DNA from: Spirochaetales bacterium
Lineage (GTDB): Bacteria; Spirochaetota; Spirochaetia; DSM-27196; SKKC01
Direction of reading: 5' to 3'
DNA length: 5,151 bases
Assembly: GCA_007121695.1 (NCBI GenBank)
Contig: SKKC01000289.1
Location: 1 to 5,151 of the forward strand
Positions 4,872 to 5,151 of the stretch are shown one piece after another; position 1 is the first letter of the stretch, and each line of letters starts with the position of its first letter. The notes beneath the pieces were generated by a model that did not search any database, had not been told where the DNA came from, and saw only the letters and a program-made list of their open reading frames with translations. The position numbers and the translations under genes are program-made.

Positions 4872-5151
4872 ATGTCCGTCATGAAAAGCATTCGGAAAAC
4901 CAAGATCATAGGGACCCTCGGCCCGGCCGTTGACGAAAACGAAAGAATCAAGGGGCTCATTCAGGCTGGCCTCAATATCTGTCGCCTCAACTTTTCGCAC
5001 GGTTCGCATGACGAACACCTGGAACGGATACAGAAAGCCCGAAAAGCAGCGGCCGAACTCGATACGCCCGTAGCGTTCATGCTCGACACCAAGGGTCCGG
5101 AGATTCGAACCGGCGCGATCGAGAACGAGGGCACCATCGAACTGCACCACG
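4872..5151 (+). CDS. pyk: Pyruvate kinase, N-terminal 93 residues (cut by window edge)
   Basis: Pyruvate kinase converts phosphoenolpyruvate and ADP to pyruvate and ATP, the last step of glycolysis, in the cytoplasm. The visible part is the start of the (beta/alpha)8 barrel: RKTKIIGTLGPA (8-19), then ICRLNFSHGSHDEH (36-49) with the conserved Arg38, Asn40, Ser42 and His43 of the substrate and potassium site, and FMLDTKGPEIRTG (69-81) with Asp72, Thr73 and Arg79. After this the B domain would begin, and the frame is still open at the edge. Two starts are possible: ATG at 4872 (GGGAG only three bases away) or ATG at 4881 (twelve bases away), which would remove MSV. The promoter just upstream slightly favours 4881 because the leader would otherwise be very short. 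Codons are intact and no frameshift is seen. Confidence 0.96.
   Translation, partial: MSVMKSIRKTKIIGTLGPAVDENERIKGLIQAGLNICRLNFSHGSHDEHLERIQKARKAAAELDTPVAFMLDTKGPEIRTGAIENEGTIELHH

Noticed and set aside
4701..5150. Minus-strand open frame of 149 codons opposite the unknown gene's end and pyk
   Set aside because: It runs antisense to the clearly conserved pyruvate kinase barrel and is a shadow frame.

Overview
This is a compact bacterial chromosomal window of housekeeping genes. Seven genes lie head to tail on the minus strand (transcription runs from about position 4250 down to 1), and a short divergent plus-strand pair occupies the right end. The best taxonomic guess is a free-living, moderately GC-rich spirochaete (Spirochaeta-like). 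This rests on the rpsF-ssb-rpsR-(membrane protein)-rplI-dnaB order, the look of the cysteine-free S18 and the ComFB-type protein. It is an inference from recalled family patterns, not a search result.

Minus-strand operon, in order of transcription: rpsF (S6, TTG start), ssb, rpsR (S18 with an RGG-rich N-terminus), a multi-pass membrane protein of the YybS/DUF2232 type, rplI (L9 with an acidic C-terminal tail), dnaB (replicative helicase) and the first 58 codons of a ComFB-like gene that runs off the left edge. Gaps between these genes are only 6 to 28 bases, and several Shine-Dalgarno sequences overlap the previous stop codon, so one polycistronic mRNA with translational coupling is likely. 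A perfect TTGACA -35 box sits upstream of rpsF. The operon joins translation (S6, S18, L9) with replication (SSB, DnaB), a classic bacterial arrangement.

Divergent intergenic region, 4191-4337: it holds the rpsF promoter and leader. The leader contains a CCTCC element able to pair with the rpsF Shine-Dalgarno. On the other strand there is a possible 9-codon leader ORF just before the next gene.

Plus strand: a 151-residue helical protein of unknown function (4338-4793), then the 5' part of pyruvate kinase (pyk, from 4872), cut by the right edge. pyk has its own good promoter with an unusually short predicted leader.

I see no mobile element, CRISPR array, tRNA, rRNA or clear terminator. I do not see an obviously novel system. 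The points most worth a second look are the YybS-like gene beside rplI without gdpP, the tails on L9 and S18, the Cys-less ComFB-like domain, the rpsF leader, and the unknown 151-residue protein.
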